A stretch of 6,463 nucleotides of DNA from Anaerolineae bacterium. GTDB lineage: Bacteria > Chloroflexota > Anaerolineae > Anaerolineales > Anaerolineaceae. The notes under the pieces were generated by a model. The model had not been told where the DNA came from, did no database searches, and saw only the letters and a list, made by a program, of their open reading frames with translations. The stretch lies in assembly GCA_016213455.1 (NCBI GenBank), contig JACRAG010000227.1, positions 1 through 6,463 on the forward strand, read 5' to 3'. The translations under genes were made by a program, and so were the position numbers. Positions within the stretch are counted from its first letter, which is position 1. Every line of letters begins with the position of its first letter. This document shows positions 1-5,536 of this stretch, one piece after another.

Positions 1-605
1 ATGTGAAACTGGCAGCTGATATTGAAGTTTCTGAGACGCAAGTTCTGGTGAAAGGCGAGAGTCAGATCCCCAAGACAGCCGGTCGTATCCGCAGGGTATG
101 GTTGGAACCGGATAATCCGCTGGCTTATCCTCCCACCGTGCAGGCGATTCTCAATGCGGAATTGATCCTGGTGGGGCCGGGCAGCCTGTATACCAGTATT
201 TTGCCGGATTTGCTGGTACCGGACATTGCCGCCGCGCTGCGGGTAAGCCGGGCGATGAAGTTCTTTGTGTGCAATGTGGCGACCCAAAAAGGCGAGACGG
301 AAGGTTTCGATTGCCTGGATCATATTCGCGTGATCGAAAAGCATATTGGCGGTGATATATTTGACCTGGTCATCTGCAACAGCGCCACAACAACGCCGCT
401 GCCCGAAGGGGTTGAATGGGTGAGGTCCAGCGATGCGCTAGAGAGCGCGTACCCGATCTATTGCACCGATCTGGTGGATCGTTCCAGTCCCTGGCGGCAT
501 GATCCACTGCGTCTGGCGGAAGCCGCCATGGACCTCTTTTTTGAGCGCACCGGACCGCTGCCCATGCGCGAACAGAGCGGGAACTCCGATTCAGACCACC
601 GTTGA
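1..605 (+). CDS. yvcK: YvcK/CofD-like gluconeogenesis factor, C-terminal part (5' end outside window)
   Basis: Only the last 200 codons are present. The reading frame is open to the left edge, and the GTG at position 3 is most likely an internal valine codon, so the gene starts upstream. The visible part matches the C-terminal two-thirds of YvcK: a GES-x-IP strand followed by GRIRRVWL (about residues 18-34), the signature GPGSLYTSILPDLLVP (58-73), and the CNVATQKGETEGF segment (90-102) followed by a DHIRVIEKHIG helix. The nucleotide-binding N-terminal glycine-rich part is not in the window. YvcK proteins are cytoplasmic, bind UDP-sugars, and in Bacillus are needed for growth on gluconeogenic carbon and for cell-wall homeostasis; they share a fold with the 2-phospho-L-lactate transferase CofD. 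The C-terminal tail after about residue 130 is less conserved. The stop TGA lies only 15 bases before the -10 box of the next gene. Family identity is secure; the exact role in this organism is inferred. Confidence 0.9.
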   Translation, partial: VKLAADIEVSETQVLVKGESQIPKTAGRIRRVWLEPDNPLAYPPTVQAILNAELILVGPGSLYTSILPDLLVPDIAAALRVSRAMKFFVCNVATQKGETEGFDCLDHIRVIEKHIGGDIFDLVICNSATTTPLPEGVEWVRSSDALESAYPIYCTDLVDRSSPWRHDPLRLAEAAMDLFFERTGPLPMREQSGNSDSDHR

Positions 606-606
606 T

Positions 607-625
607 TTGTGAATTTCGTTTATAA
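607..625 (+). promoter_or_regulatory. Possible degenerate Rex-type operator overlapping the gap -10 box
   Basis: TTGTGAA at 607-613 equals one half of the known Rex consensus (TTGTGAA-N4-TTCACAA). After five bases comes TTTATAA (619-625), which matches the other half at 5 of 7 positions. The spacing is one base longer than canonical, and the second half coincides with the TATAAT box. Rex is an NADH/NAD-sensing repressor and gap is a recurrent Rex target in several bacterial groups. This is suggestive only, because one good heptamer in AT-rich promoter DNA can occur by chance. Confidence 0.22.
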
Positions 626-626
626 T
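621..626 (+). promoter_or_regulatory. Putative -10 box of the gap promoter (TATAAT)
   Basis: A perfect TATAAT hexamer lies 118 bases upstream of the gap start, just after the yvcK stop. The -35 region is unclear: TTGATT at 602-607 is a fair match but leaves only 13 bases of spacing, and the hexamer at 17-base spacing (598-603, ACCGTT) is poor. If used, transcription would start near 633, giving a leader of about 110 nt. The call rests mainly on the -10 box and its position. Confidence 0.5.
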
Positions 627-638
627 TAGCATGTTGTA

Positions 639-664
639 GGTGTCCGGGAATTGATTCCCCAACC
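639..664 (+). other. Hairpin in the gap leader (GGGAA/TTCCC)
   Basis: GGGAA (646-650) and TTCCC (655-659) pair perfectly around a TTGA loop. An outer GGT (639-641) and ACC (662-664) can extend the structure across a small internal loop. No U-tract follows, so it is not a terminator. It could be a leader RNA structure or a DNA operator dyad; the stem is short and the call is tentative. Confidence 0.35.
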
Positions 665-691
665 ATACAGTTAAATTCAAAACGGTTAAAC

Positions 692-705
692 CATGCGCGA
701 GCATG
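692..705 (+). other. Small GNRA-loop hairpin in the gap leader
   Basis: CATGC (692-696) and GCATG (701-705) pair perfectly around a GCGA loop, which fits the stable GNRA tetraloop class. The hairpin sits 24 bases before the gap Shine-Dalgarno sequence, so it would not block the ribosome site. It may stabilise the mRNA 5' region. With five base pairs, chance is not excluded. Confidence 0.35.
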
Positions 706-743
706 CATTTTAATCTGCAAATCCTTTTGAGGAGGTTTGTTCA

Positions 744-1796
744 ATGGCTACGAAAATTGGTATCAATGGTTTCGGTCGTATCGGGCGCCAGGTGCTCAAG
801 GCAATCTTGGAGCGCTACCCGACCGAGTTGGAAGTCGTGGCAGTCAACGACCTGTTCGACGCCAAGACCAATGCTCACCTGTTCAAGTACGACTCGAACT
901 ACGGCATCTTCGACGGCACCGTGGAAGTCTCCGGGTCTGACCTGGTGATCAACGGCAAAACCGTCAAAGTGCTGGCTGAAAAAGAACCCGGCAAACTGCC
1001 CTGGAAAGACCTGGGCGTGGACATCGTGATTGAGTCGACCGGCATCTTCACCGACGCCAAGGGCGATCCCGCCAAGGGAAAAGCCGGCGCCAATGCGCAT
1101 ATCGAAGCCGGTGGCGCCAAGAAGGTCATCATCTCCGCTCCCGCGAAGAATGAAGACGTGACGATCGTGTTGGGCGTCAACGAGGGCAAATACGACCCCG
1201 CCAAGCACCACATCCTCTCCAATGCCTCCTGCACCACGAACTGCCTGGCCCCCGCTGCCAAGATCGTGCATGAGAAATTTGGCATCGTCAACGCCGTGAT
1301 GACCACCATCCACAGCTACACCAACGACCAGGTCATTCTGGACCAGGGCCACAAAAAAGAAATGCGCCGCTCTCGCGCCGCCGGCCTGAATATCATCCCC
1401 ACCACCACCGGCGCCGCCAAGGCAGTTGCCCTGGTGATCCCCGAACTCAAGGGCAAATTCGACGGCTATTCGCTGCGCGTTCCCACCCCCACCGTCTCGG
1501 TTGTGGACTTCACCGCTCTGGTTGAGAAACCCACCAGCAAGGAAGAATTGAACGCCATCTTCACCGAAGCCGCCAACGGCGCCCTCAAGGGCATCCTGGG
1601 CGTCACCACCGGTGAATACATGGATCCATTGGTCTCCATGGACTTCAAAGGCGATCCGCGCTCATCCATCGTTGACCTGCCCTCCAATATGGTGATGGGC
1701 GGCACGCTGGTCAAGGTTGTGACCTGGTACGATAACGAGTGGGGTTACTCCTGCCGCACCGCCGACCTGGCGAACATGCTGGCGAAGTCGCTCTAA
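744..1796 (+). CDS. gap: Glyceraldehyde-3-phosphate dehydrogenase, type I
   Basis: This 350-residue enzyme converts glyceraldehyde 3-phosphate, phosphate and NAD(P)+ to 1,3-bisphosphoglycerate in the cytoplasm. The N-terminal Rossmann domain opens with [10 protein letters not shown] (6-15). The catalytic motif [12 protein letters not shown] places the active cysteine at Cys163, with the partner His190 in [25 protein letters not shown] (211-228), [11 protein letters not shown] (245-255) and the closing WYDNEWGYS (328-336) are typical. Asp36 in VNDLFD, the residue that contacts the adenosine ribose in NAD-specific enzymes, is retained. The Leu-Pro pair found after ILD in the Bacillus enzyme is Gln201-Gly202 here, and the following HKKEMRR has one residue more than the usual HKDLRR, so coenzyme preference should not be assumed. 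The length is slightly above the usual 330-340. The ATG at 744 follows AGGAGG (730-735) by eight bases. The product feeds phosphoglycerate kinase, encoded 160 bases downstream. Confidence 0.98.
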   Translation: MATKIGINGFGRIGRQVLKAILERYPTELEVVAVNDLFDAKTNAHLFKYDSNYGIFDGTVEVSGSDLVINGKTVKVLAEKEPGKLPWKDLGVDIVIESTGIFTDAKGDPAKGKAGANAHIEAGGAKKVIISAPAKNEDVTIVLGVNEGKYDPAKHHILSNASCTTNCLAPAAKIVHEKFGIVNAVMTTIHSYTNDQVILDQGHKKEMRRSRAAGLNIIPTTTGAAKAVALVIPELKGKFDGYSLRVPTPTVSVVDFTALVEKPTSKEELNAIFTEAANGALKGILGVTTGEYMDPLVSMDFKGDPRSSIVDLPSNMVMGGTLVKVVTWYDNEWGYSCRTADLANMLAKSL

Positions 1797-1846
1797 TCCG
1801 ACCATTCGCCGAACGCAATCGCGACGGCAATGTGATATGAACCCGG

Positions 1847-1886
1847 GCGGTCAGGATCAGCATAAAAACTGAACCTGACCGCTTTT
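1847..1886 (+). terminator. Terminator-like hairpin between gap and pgk
   Basis: GCGGTCAGG (1847-1855) pairs perfectly with CCTGACCGC (1874-1882). After one A-A mismatch, four further pairs (TCAG 1857-1860 with CTGA 1869-1872) close on an eight-base loop. The stem is followed directly by TTTT (1883-1886). The stem is long and GC-rich but the U-tract is short, so termination may be partial, leaving some read-through into pgk. Confidence 0.7.
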
Positions 1887-1956
1887 CTGGGCCTGGCTTT
1901 TCGGGGAGATAAAAGGAATGCCGGGGTGGTTTTGAGGGGATTTTTCTGGAGGAATC

Positions 1957-3132
1957 ATGTTCAACAAGAAATCGGTTCGCGACATTGATGTGAAGGGCAA
2001 GAAAGTGCTTGTGCGCGTGGACTTCAACGTCCCGATCAAAGAAGGTGTGGTTCAGGACGACACCCGTGTGCGCGCTGCGCTGCCGACCATTCAATACCTG
2101 CTCGATCAAGGCGCGTCGGTGATCCTGTTTTCGCACCTGGGACGCCCCAAGGGTGGTCCGGATCCCAAGTATTCGATGAAGCCGGTTGCCGATTACCTGG
2201 GTAAATTGATGGGCAAACCGGTTAAATTCGCCGAGGATTGCGTGGGTGAGGCTGCGGAAACAGTGGCTGCCGGTTTACAGCCGGGTGACGTGCTGGTGCT
2301 GGAAAACACACGCTTCCATCCTGAAGAAGAAAAGAACGATCTGGATCTGGCCAAGAAGATGGCTGCCCTGGCCGACGTGTTCGTGAATGACGCATTCGGC
2401 AGTGCGCACCGCGCGCATTCTTCGACCGAAGGTGTGGCGCGCTTCCTGCCGGCTGTGGCAGGCTTCCTGATGGAAAAAGAAATCCAATACCTCTCGCAGG
2501 CCATCGAAGACCCCAAGCGGCCCTTTGTGGCCATCCTGGGCGGCGCCAAAGTCTCTGACAAGATCGGCGTGATCAAAAACCTGCTGACCAAAGCAGATGC
2601 TATTTTGATCGGCGGCGGAATGGCCAACACTTTCTTCAAAGCCCAGGGCTACCCGATGGGCAAGTCCTTGGTGGAGAGTGAAGTGCTGGACCTGGCAAAA
2701 GAGCTGCTCGCGTTGGGTGGCACCAAGCTGCGCCTGCCGGTGGATGTGGTGGTCGCTTCTGCGATGGAAGAAGGCGCAGAGACCAAAGTCATGCCGGTTG
2801 GCCCGATCCCCGATGACATGATGATCCTGGACGTTGGCCCCGATACGGTGGCGGCTTACGGCAAGGTGATTCATAGCGCGGCGACGGTGGTTTGGAACGG
2901 CCCGATGGGCGTGTTTGAGGTTTCGACCTGTGCCAAGGGCACGTTTGGCGTGGCAGAAGCGATGGCTGCCAGCCAGGCAGTGACCATTGTGGGCGGCGGC
3001 GACTCAGCTTCGGCGATCCAGAAATCCGGCCTGGCTGACAAGATCACCCACATCTCCACGGGCGGCGGCGCTTCGCTGGAAATGTTGGAAGGCCTGGTGC
3101 TGCCGGGCGTGGCCGCACTGCAGGATAAGTAA
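1957..3132 (+). CDS. pgk: Phosphoglycerate kinase
   Basis: This 391-residue monomeric cytoplasmic kinase transfers the acyl phosphate of 1,3-bisphosphoglycerate to ADP, giving 3-phosphoglycerate and ATP, the step after GAPDH. The N-terminal substrate-binding domain shows RVDFNVP (20-26), [11 protein letters not shown] (34-44) with substrate-contact Arg37, SHLGRPKG (59-66), ENTRF (116-120) and [15 protein letters not shown] (142-156) with Arg152. The C-terminal nucleotide domain shows GGAKVSDKI (195-203), GGGMANTFF (219-227), WNGPMGVFE (313-321), VGGGDS (345-350) and STGGGAS (367-373). All expected key residues are present and the length is typical of bacterial PGK. The ATG at 1957 is preceded by GGAGG at 1948-1952 with only four bases between, slightly tight. 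No clear separate promoter was found in the spacer, so pgk may depend on read-through from gap or on a promoter I cannot recognise. Confidence 0.98.
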   Translation: MFNKKSVRDIDVKGKKVLVRVDFNVPIKEGVVQDDTRVRAALPTIQYLLDQGASVILFSHLGRPKGGPDPKYSMKPVADYLGKLMGKPVKFAEDCVGEAAETVAAGLQPGDVLVLENTRFHPEEEKNDLDLAKKMAALADVFVNDAFGSAHRAHSSTEGVARFLPAVAGFLMEKEIQYLSQAIEDPKRPFVAILGGAKVSDKIGVIKNLLTKADAILIGGGMANTFFKAQGYPMGKSLVESEVLDLAKELLALGGTKLRLPVDVVVASAMEEGAETKVMPVGPIPDDMMILDVGPDTVAAYGKVIHSAATVVWNGPMGVFEVSTCAKGTFGVAEAMAASQAVTIVGGGDSASAIQKSGLADKITHISTGGGASLEMLEGLVLPGVAALQDK

Positions 3133-3140
3133 ATTGATTG

Positions 3141-3185
3141 AAACAGGGCAGGTCGGGCGCAGACTCGTCAAACCTGCCCTGTTTT
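3141..3185 (+). terminator. Rho-independent terminator of pgk
   Basis: A perfect 13-base-pair stem (AAACAGGGCAGGT at 3141-3153 with ACCTGCCCTGTTT at 3172-3184) encloses an 18-base loop. It ends in TTTT, part of which belongs to the stem. It begins nine bases after the pgk stop. The reverse strand also has a short T run at the other arm, so weak bidirectional action is possible, though no convergent gene is present. Confidence 0.85.
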
Positions 3186-3188
3186 CTC

Positions 3189-3217
3189 TGGACAAATCGG
3201 TCGGTCTGCGGTAGAAT
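3189..3217 (+). promoter_or_regulatory. Housekeeping-sigma promoter of rpsT
   Basis: TGGACA (3189-3194) and TAGAAT (3212-3217) each match the -35 and -10 consensus at five of six positions and are separated by exactly 17 bases. The promoter starts four bases after the pgk terminator. Transcription would begin near 3224, giving a leader of about 35 nt before the rpsT start. This is the best promoter in the window. Confidence 0.8.
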
Positions 3218-3244
3218 TCCCGGTCGCGACTGTTGAACTTATTT

Positions 3245-3249
3245 GGAGG
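3245..3249 (+). promoter_or_regulatory. Ribosome binding site fixing the UUG start of rpsT
   Basis: GGAGG lies nine bases before TTG at 3259. No ATG or GTG exists in the same frame between the Shine-Dalgarno and the conserved protein start, and the next in-frame ATG is near the C-terminus, so the site settles the TTG start. Confidence 0.85.
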
Positions 3250-3258
3250 ATCTGTAAG

Positions 3259-3525
3259 TTGGCGAACATTAAGTCACAAATTAAACGTAATCGACAGAAC
3301 GAGAAACGCCGCGTCCGCAACCGCGTCTTCCGTGGTCAGGCTCGTACTTTCGTTGCCAAAGCTCGTACTGCTCTGGAAACGGGCACCGGTGAAGATACCA
3401 AAGCGGCCGTTTTGGAAGCCGTTTCTGCTCTTGATCGTGCTGCAACCAAGGGTGTCATCCACAAGAATAACGCCGCTCGCCGCAAGAGCCGCCTGATGAA
3501 GCGCCTTGCAGCCTTGGCAAAGTAA
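3259..3525 (+). CDS. rpsT: Small ribosomal subunit protein S20 (bS20), UUG start
   Basis: This 88-residue, strongly basic protein binds 16S rRNA and helps assemble the 30S subunit. The N-terminus MANIKSQIKRNRQNEKRR and the C-terminal block KGVIHKNNAARRKSRLMKRL (64-82) are the hallmark S20 segments, and the length is normal for the family. Translation must start at TTG (3259): the usual MANIKSQ start follows directly, GGAGG is well placed, and no alternative start exists. E. coli rpsT also starts at UUG, where the weak start is part of translational autoregulation by S20; similar control here is inference. The gene has its own promoter at 3189-3217 and a terminator after it, so it is probably transcribed alone, or with partial read-through into argS. 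An overlapping open frame from 3233 is a shadow. Confidence 0.97.
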   Translation: MANIKSQIKRNRQNEKRRVRNRVFRGQARTFVAKARTALETGTGEDTKAAVLEAVSALDRAATKGVIHKNNAARRKSRLMKRLAALAK

Positions 3526-3538
3526 TCCTTGTTCGATC

Positions 3539-3556
3539 CCCGGACTGGTTTCCGGG
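3539..3556 (+). other. Hairpin downstream of rpsT (CCCGGA/TCCGGG)
   Basis: CCCGGA (3539-3544) pairs perfectly with TCCGGG (3551-3556) around a six-base loop. It starts 13 bases after the rpsT stop and no U-tract follows. It could protect the rpsT mRNA 3' end from exonucleases or be part of a larger structured RNA with the two following hairpins. Confidence 0.4.
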
Positions 3557-3564
3557 TGAGCTTT

Positions 3565-3598
3565 GTCGCTACAAGAACCGCCCTTCAGAAGGGGCGAC
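3565..3598 (+). other. Hairpin(s) between rpsT and argS with alternative pairings
   Basis: CGCCCTT (3579-3585) pairs with AAGGGGCG (3589-3596) around a CAG loop with one bulged G. GTCGC (3565-3569) can pair with GCGAC (3594-3598), which competes for the right-hand bases of the first stem. This is followed five bases later by the terminator. The mutually exclusive pairings look like an attenuator in outline, but no T-box or other riboswitch signature was recognised. Confidence 0.35.
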
Positions 3599-3602
3599 GG
3601 CA

Positions 3603-3628
3603 GCGGGAGATAAAACTCCCGCTTTTTT
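3603..3628 (+). terminator. Rho-independent terminator between rpsT and argS
   Basis: GCGGGAG (3603-3609) pairs perfectly with CTCCCGC (3616-3622) around an ATAAAA loop, followed by six T residues (3623-3628). This is a textbook intrinsic terminator, ending 56 bases before the argS start. It most simply ends the rpsT transcript, but its position would also suit an attenuator for argS. Confidence 0.9.
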
Positions 3629-3641
3629 CATTAACATGAAA
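3626..3641 (+). repeat. Inverted repeat TTTCAT-N4-ATGAAA before argS
   Basis: A perfect 6+6 dyad with a TAAC spacer overlaps the last three bases of the terminator U-tract. Its AT-rich symmetric form resembles a small operator, but the match may be chance. No known regulator consensus was recognised. Confidence 0.25.
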
Positions 3642-3675
3642 TGCCCGCAGGATGCTTCCGAGGGGCGTTTCAAAT

Positions 3676-3679
3676 GGAG
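3676..3679 (+). promoter_or_regulatory. Ribosome binding site choosing the argS start at 3685
   Basis: GGAG lies five bases before ATG 3685. The upstream in-frame ATG at 3652 has no usable Shine-Dalgarno (GCAGG abuts the codon), and the eleven extra residues it would add do not resemble an ArgRS N-terminus. Confidence 0.75.
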
Positions 3680-3684
3680 ATCTC

Positions 3685-5454
3685 ATGTTTGAGACCGAGC
3701 AAAATCTGGTTGAGCAAAAAATCCTGGCTTTTTGCCGGGAAAACGGTTTGCCCGAGCCCAAACTGACCTGGGGATGGATCCCTTTCAACGGTCATTGGGG
3801 CATTGCCACCTCGTTTTTTCAGCTGGCTGCTGAAGAGGCGCGAGTCAATGGCGTAAAGGCAAATGTCGGGTTACGAGCCAACCAGATTGCCGAACAATGC
3901 GCCGCGTATCTGGGTATTCCGGCGGGTTTTGAACGCGTTGAGGCAGTGAAGGGTTATCTGAACCTGTATTTCTCGACCGCGGAATATGCTCGGACTGTGC
4001 TGGAGACGGTGCTGGCACAAGGCATTCACTTCGGCGATGGCGAGGCCAAGCACGAACGTGTGATGGTGGAATTTTCACAGCCCAACACGCACAAAGCATT
4101 CCATGTGGGCCATTTGCGCTCTGCCATTTTGGGCGACACCTTGTGCCGCATCCTGGACAGCGCGGGTTACGATGTGGTGCGCGCCAATTATCCGGGTGAC
4201 ATTGGTCTGCATGTGATCAAATGGCTGTGGAATTACATGAAATTCCACATGGGCGAGAAGCCTGAAAAAGACATTACCCGCTGGGTGGGTGACCTGTACG
4301 CCGAAGCCAACCGCCGCATAACGGAGTCTCCGGAGCTGGAAAGCGAAGTGCGCGCGCTGTATGCCCGCTGGGATCAGCGGGACCCGGATGTGGTGAAGTT
4401 GTGGGAAGAGACCCGGCAGTGGTCGCTGGATGGATTCAACGAGATGTACGAGAAACTCGATATCCTTTTCGATACCTACTACTTCAACAGTATGGTTGAA
4501 CACTCCGGCAAGCGGGTGGTGGATGAGTTGATTGCGCGCGGGATTGCACAGGACGAGCGCCCTGATGGCCCGGTGATTGTCAAGATTGACGAGAAGCTGG
4601 GTCTGGAGCAGGAAAAATACCGGGTGCTGGTGGTGCTGCGCTCAGACAACACCGCCCTGTATGCCACCGAAGACCTGGCGCTGGCGATCCGCAAATTCTC
4701 GGATTACCCGGATCTTGTTCGGTCTTATTATGTGGTGGATGTACGCCAATCCCTGCATTTTCAGCAGGTCTTCAAGACCCTGGAAATTGCCGGTTACCCG
4801 TGGGCTGACCGCTGTCAGCATGTGCCATATGAACTGGTGACGCTGCCTGGCAATGTGGTGATGGCTTCGCGGGAAGGTACCGTGGTGCTGCTCGAAAACC
4901 TGATCAGCGAGGCGGTGCAACGCGCGCTGCAGGTGGTGGAAGAGAAGAACCCGGAGTTGGACGCTGAGACCAAGCTGGCTGTTGCCCGGGCTGTCGGCCT
5001 GGGGGCGATCAAATACCCCATGCTGGCGCGCGAAAATGCCAAGATTGTCACCTTTGATTGGCAATCTGCTCTGGACTTTAACGGGCAGGCAGCCCCCTAT
5101 ATCCAGTATGCGCATGTGCGCGCCAACAGTATTTTACGCAAGGCAGGCGTTCAGAAGGACATCCCGGTTTCCGCGATGGATTATCCGCTGGCGCCTTCCG
5201 AGGTTCAACTCATCGAGTTAATCTCGCGCTTCCCCAAGGAAGTGCAGCGTGCAGCCGCGGAAATGAAGCCGCTGCATATCGCCAACCTGGCTTACGATCT
5301 GGCCAAGCGCTTCACGGATTTCTACAATGAATGCCCGGTGCTGATTGCTGAAGAACCGGTGCGCAGCGGGCGCTTGCGCCTGGTCGCGGCAGCGCGACAG
5401 GCGCTGTTCAACAGCCTGCGACTCCTGGGCATTGACGCTCCGGAGGCTATGTAA
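3685..5454 (+). CDS. argS: Arginyl-tRNA synthetase (class Ia)
   Basis: This 589-residue cytoplasmic enzyme charges tRNA-Arg with arginine using ATP. The first 100 or so residues form the ArgRS-specific N-terminal tRNA-recognition domain, ending in VKGYLNLYFS (88-97). The catalytic Rossmann core begins with EFSQPNTHKAFHVGHLRS (129-146), in which HVGH (140-143) is the class I HIGH motif. LYATEDLALA (325-334) and RQSLHFQQVF (354-363) are typical ArgRS core segments. The KMSKS loop is degenerate, reading VMASREGT (392-399), which lacks the first lysine; loss of canonical KMSKS is common in ArgRS. YIQYAHVRANSILRK (472-486) opens the C-terminal helical DALR anticodon-binding domain, which runs to the end. 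Length is typical. ATG 3685 is preferred over ATG 3652 because of its Shine-Dalgarno sequence. A terminator just upstream separates it from rpsT and no convincing promoter was found in the remaining 56 bases, so transcription may rely on read-through or an unusual promoter. Confidence 0.96.
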   Translation: MFETEQNLVEQKILAFCRENGLPEPKLTWGWIPFNGHWGIATSFFQLAAEEARVNGVKANVGLRANQIAEQCAAYLGIPAGFERVEAVKGYLNLYFSTAEYARTVLETVLAQGIHFGDGEAKHERVMVEFSQPNTHKAFHVGHLRSAILGDTLCRILDSAGYDVVRANYPGDIGLHVIKWLWNYMKFHMGEKPEKDITRWVGDLYAEANRRITESPELESEVRALYARWDQRDPDVVKLWEETRQWSLDGFNEMYEKLDILFDTYYFNSMVEHSGKRVVDELIARGIAQDERPDGPVIVKIDEKLGLEQEKYRVLVVLRSDNTALYATEDLALAIRKFSDYPDLVRSYYVVDVRQSLHFQQVFKTLEIAGYPWADRCQHVPYELVTLPGNVVMASREGTVVLLENLISEAVQRALQVVEEKNPELDAETKLAVARAVGLGAIKYPMLARENAKIVTFDWQSALDFNGQAAPYIQYAHVRANSILRKAGVQKDIPVSAMDYPLAPSEVQLIELISRFPKEVQRAAAEMKPLHIANLAYDLAKRFTDFYNECPVLIAEEPVRSGRLRLVAAARQALFNSLRLLGIDAPEAM

Positions 5455-5462
5455 TGTGTGGT

Positions 5463-5496
5463 ATACACCCCTTCCTGTTTGAAGGGGTGTATTTTT
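5463..5496 (+). terminator. Rho-independent terminator of argS
   Basis: ATACACCCCTTC (5463-5474) pairs perfectly with GAAGGGGTGTAT (5481-5492) around a six-base loop and runs into a five-T tract (5492-5496). It starts eight bases after the argS stop codon and ends 40 bases before the next start codon. Confidence 0.92.
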
Positions 5497-5536
5497 CAAC
5501 TGCGTCGGATTTTTTGAGAAGGAGTGCGATCAAATT

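Noticed and set aside
693..713. Six-codon upstream ORF (ATG at 693) in the gap leader
   Set aside because: No Shine-Dalgarno precedes it, and its ATG lies in the stem of a hairpin; nothing supports translation.
741..1352. Long reverse-strand open frame of 203 codons opposite gap
   Set aside because: It lies wholly over the conserved gap coding region; its glycine- and aspartate-rich composition is what high-GC codon bias produces on the opposite strand, and no protein family is recognisable.
3530..3545. tRNA T-loop-like GTTCGATCC after rpsT
   Set aside because: The flanking bases do not form a T-stem and no acceptor, D or anticodon arms are present.
3526..3628. T-box riboswitch upstream of argS
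   Set aside because: Placement before an aminoacyl-tRNA synthetase with a terminator is right, but the conserved T-box sequence (GGTGGNACCGCG-like) is missing, and the space after rpsT is too short for a usual stem I with specifier loop.
3652..3684. Upstream in-frame ATG at 3652 as the argS start
   Set aside because: There is no spaced Shine-Dalgarno, while ATG 3685 has GGAG five bases upstream and fits the family N-terminus.
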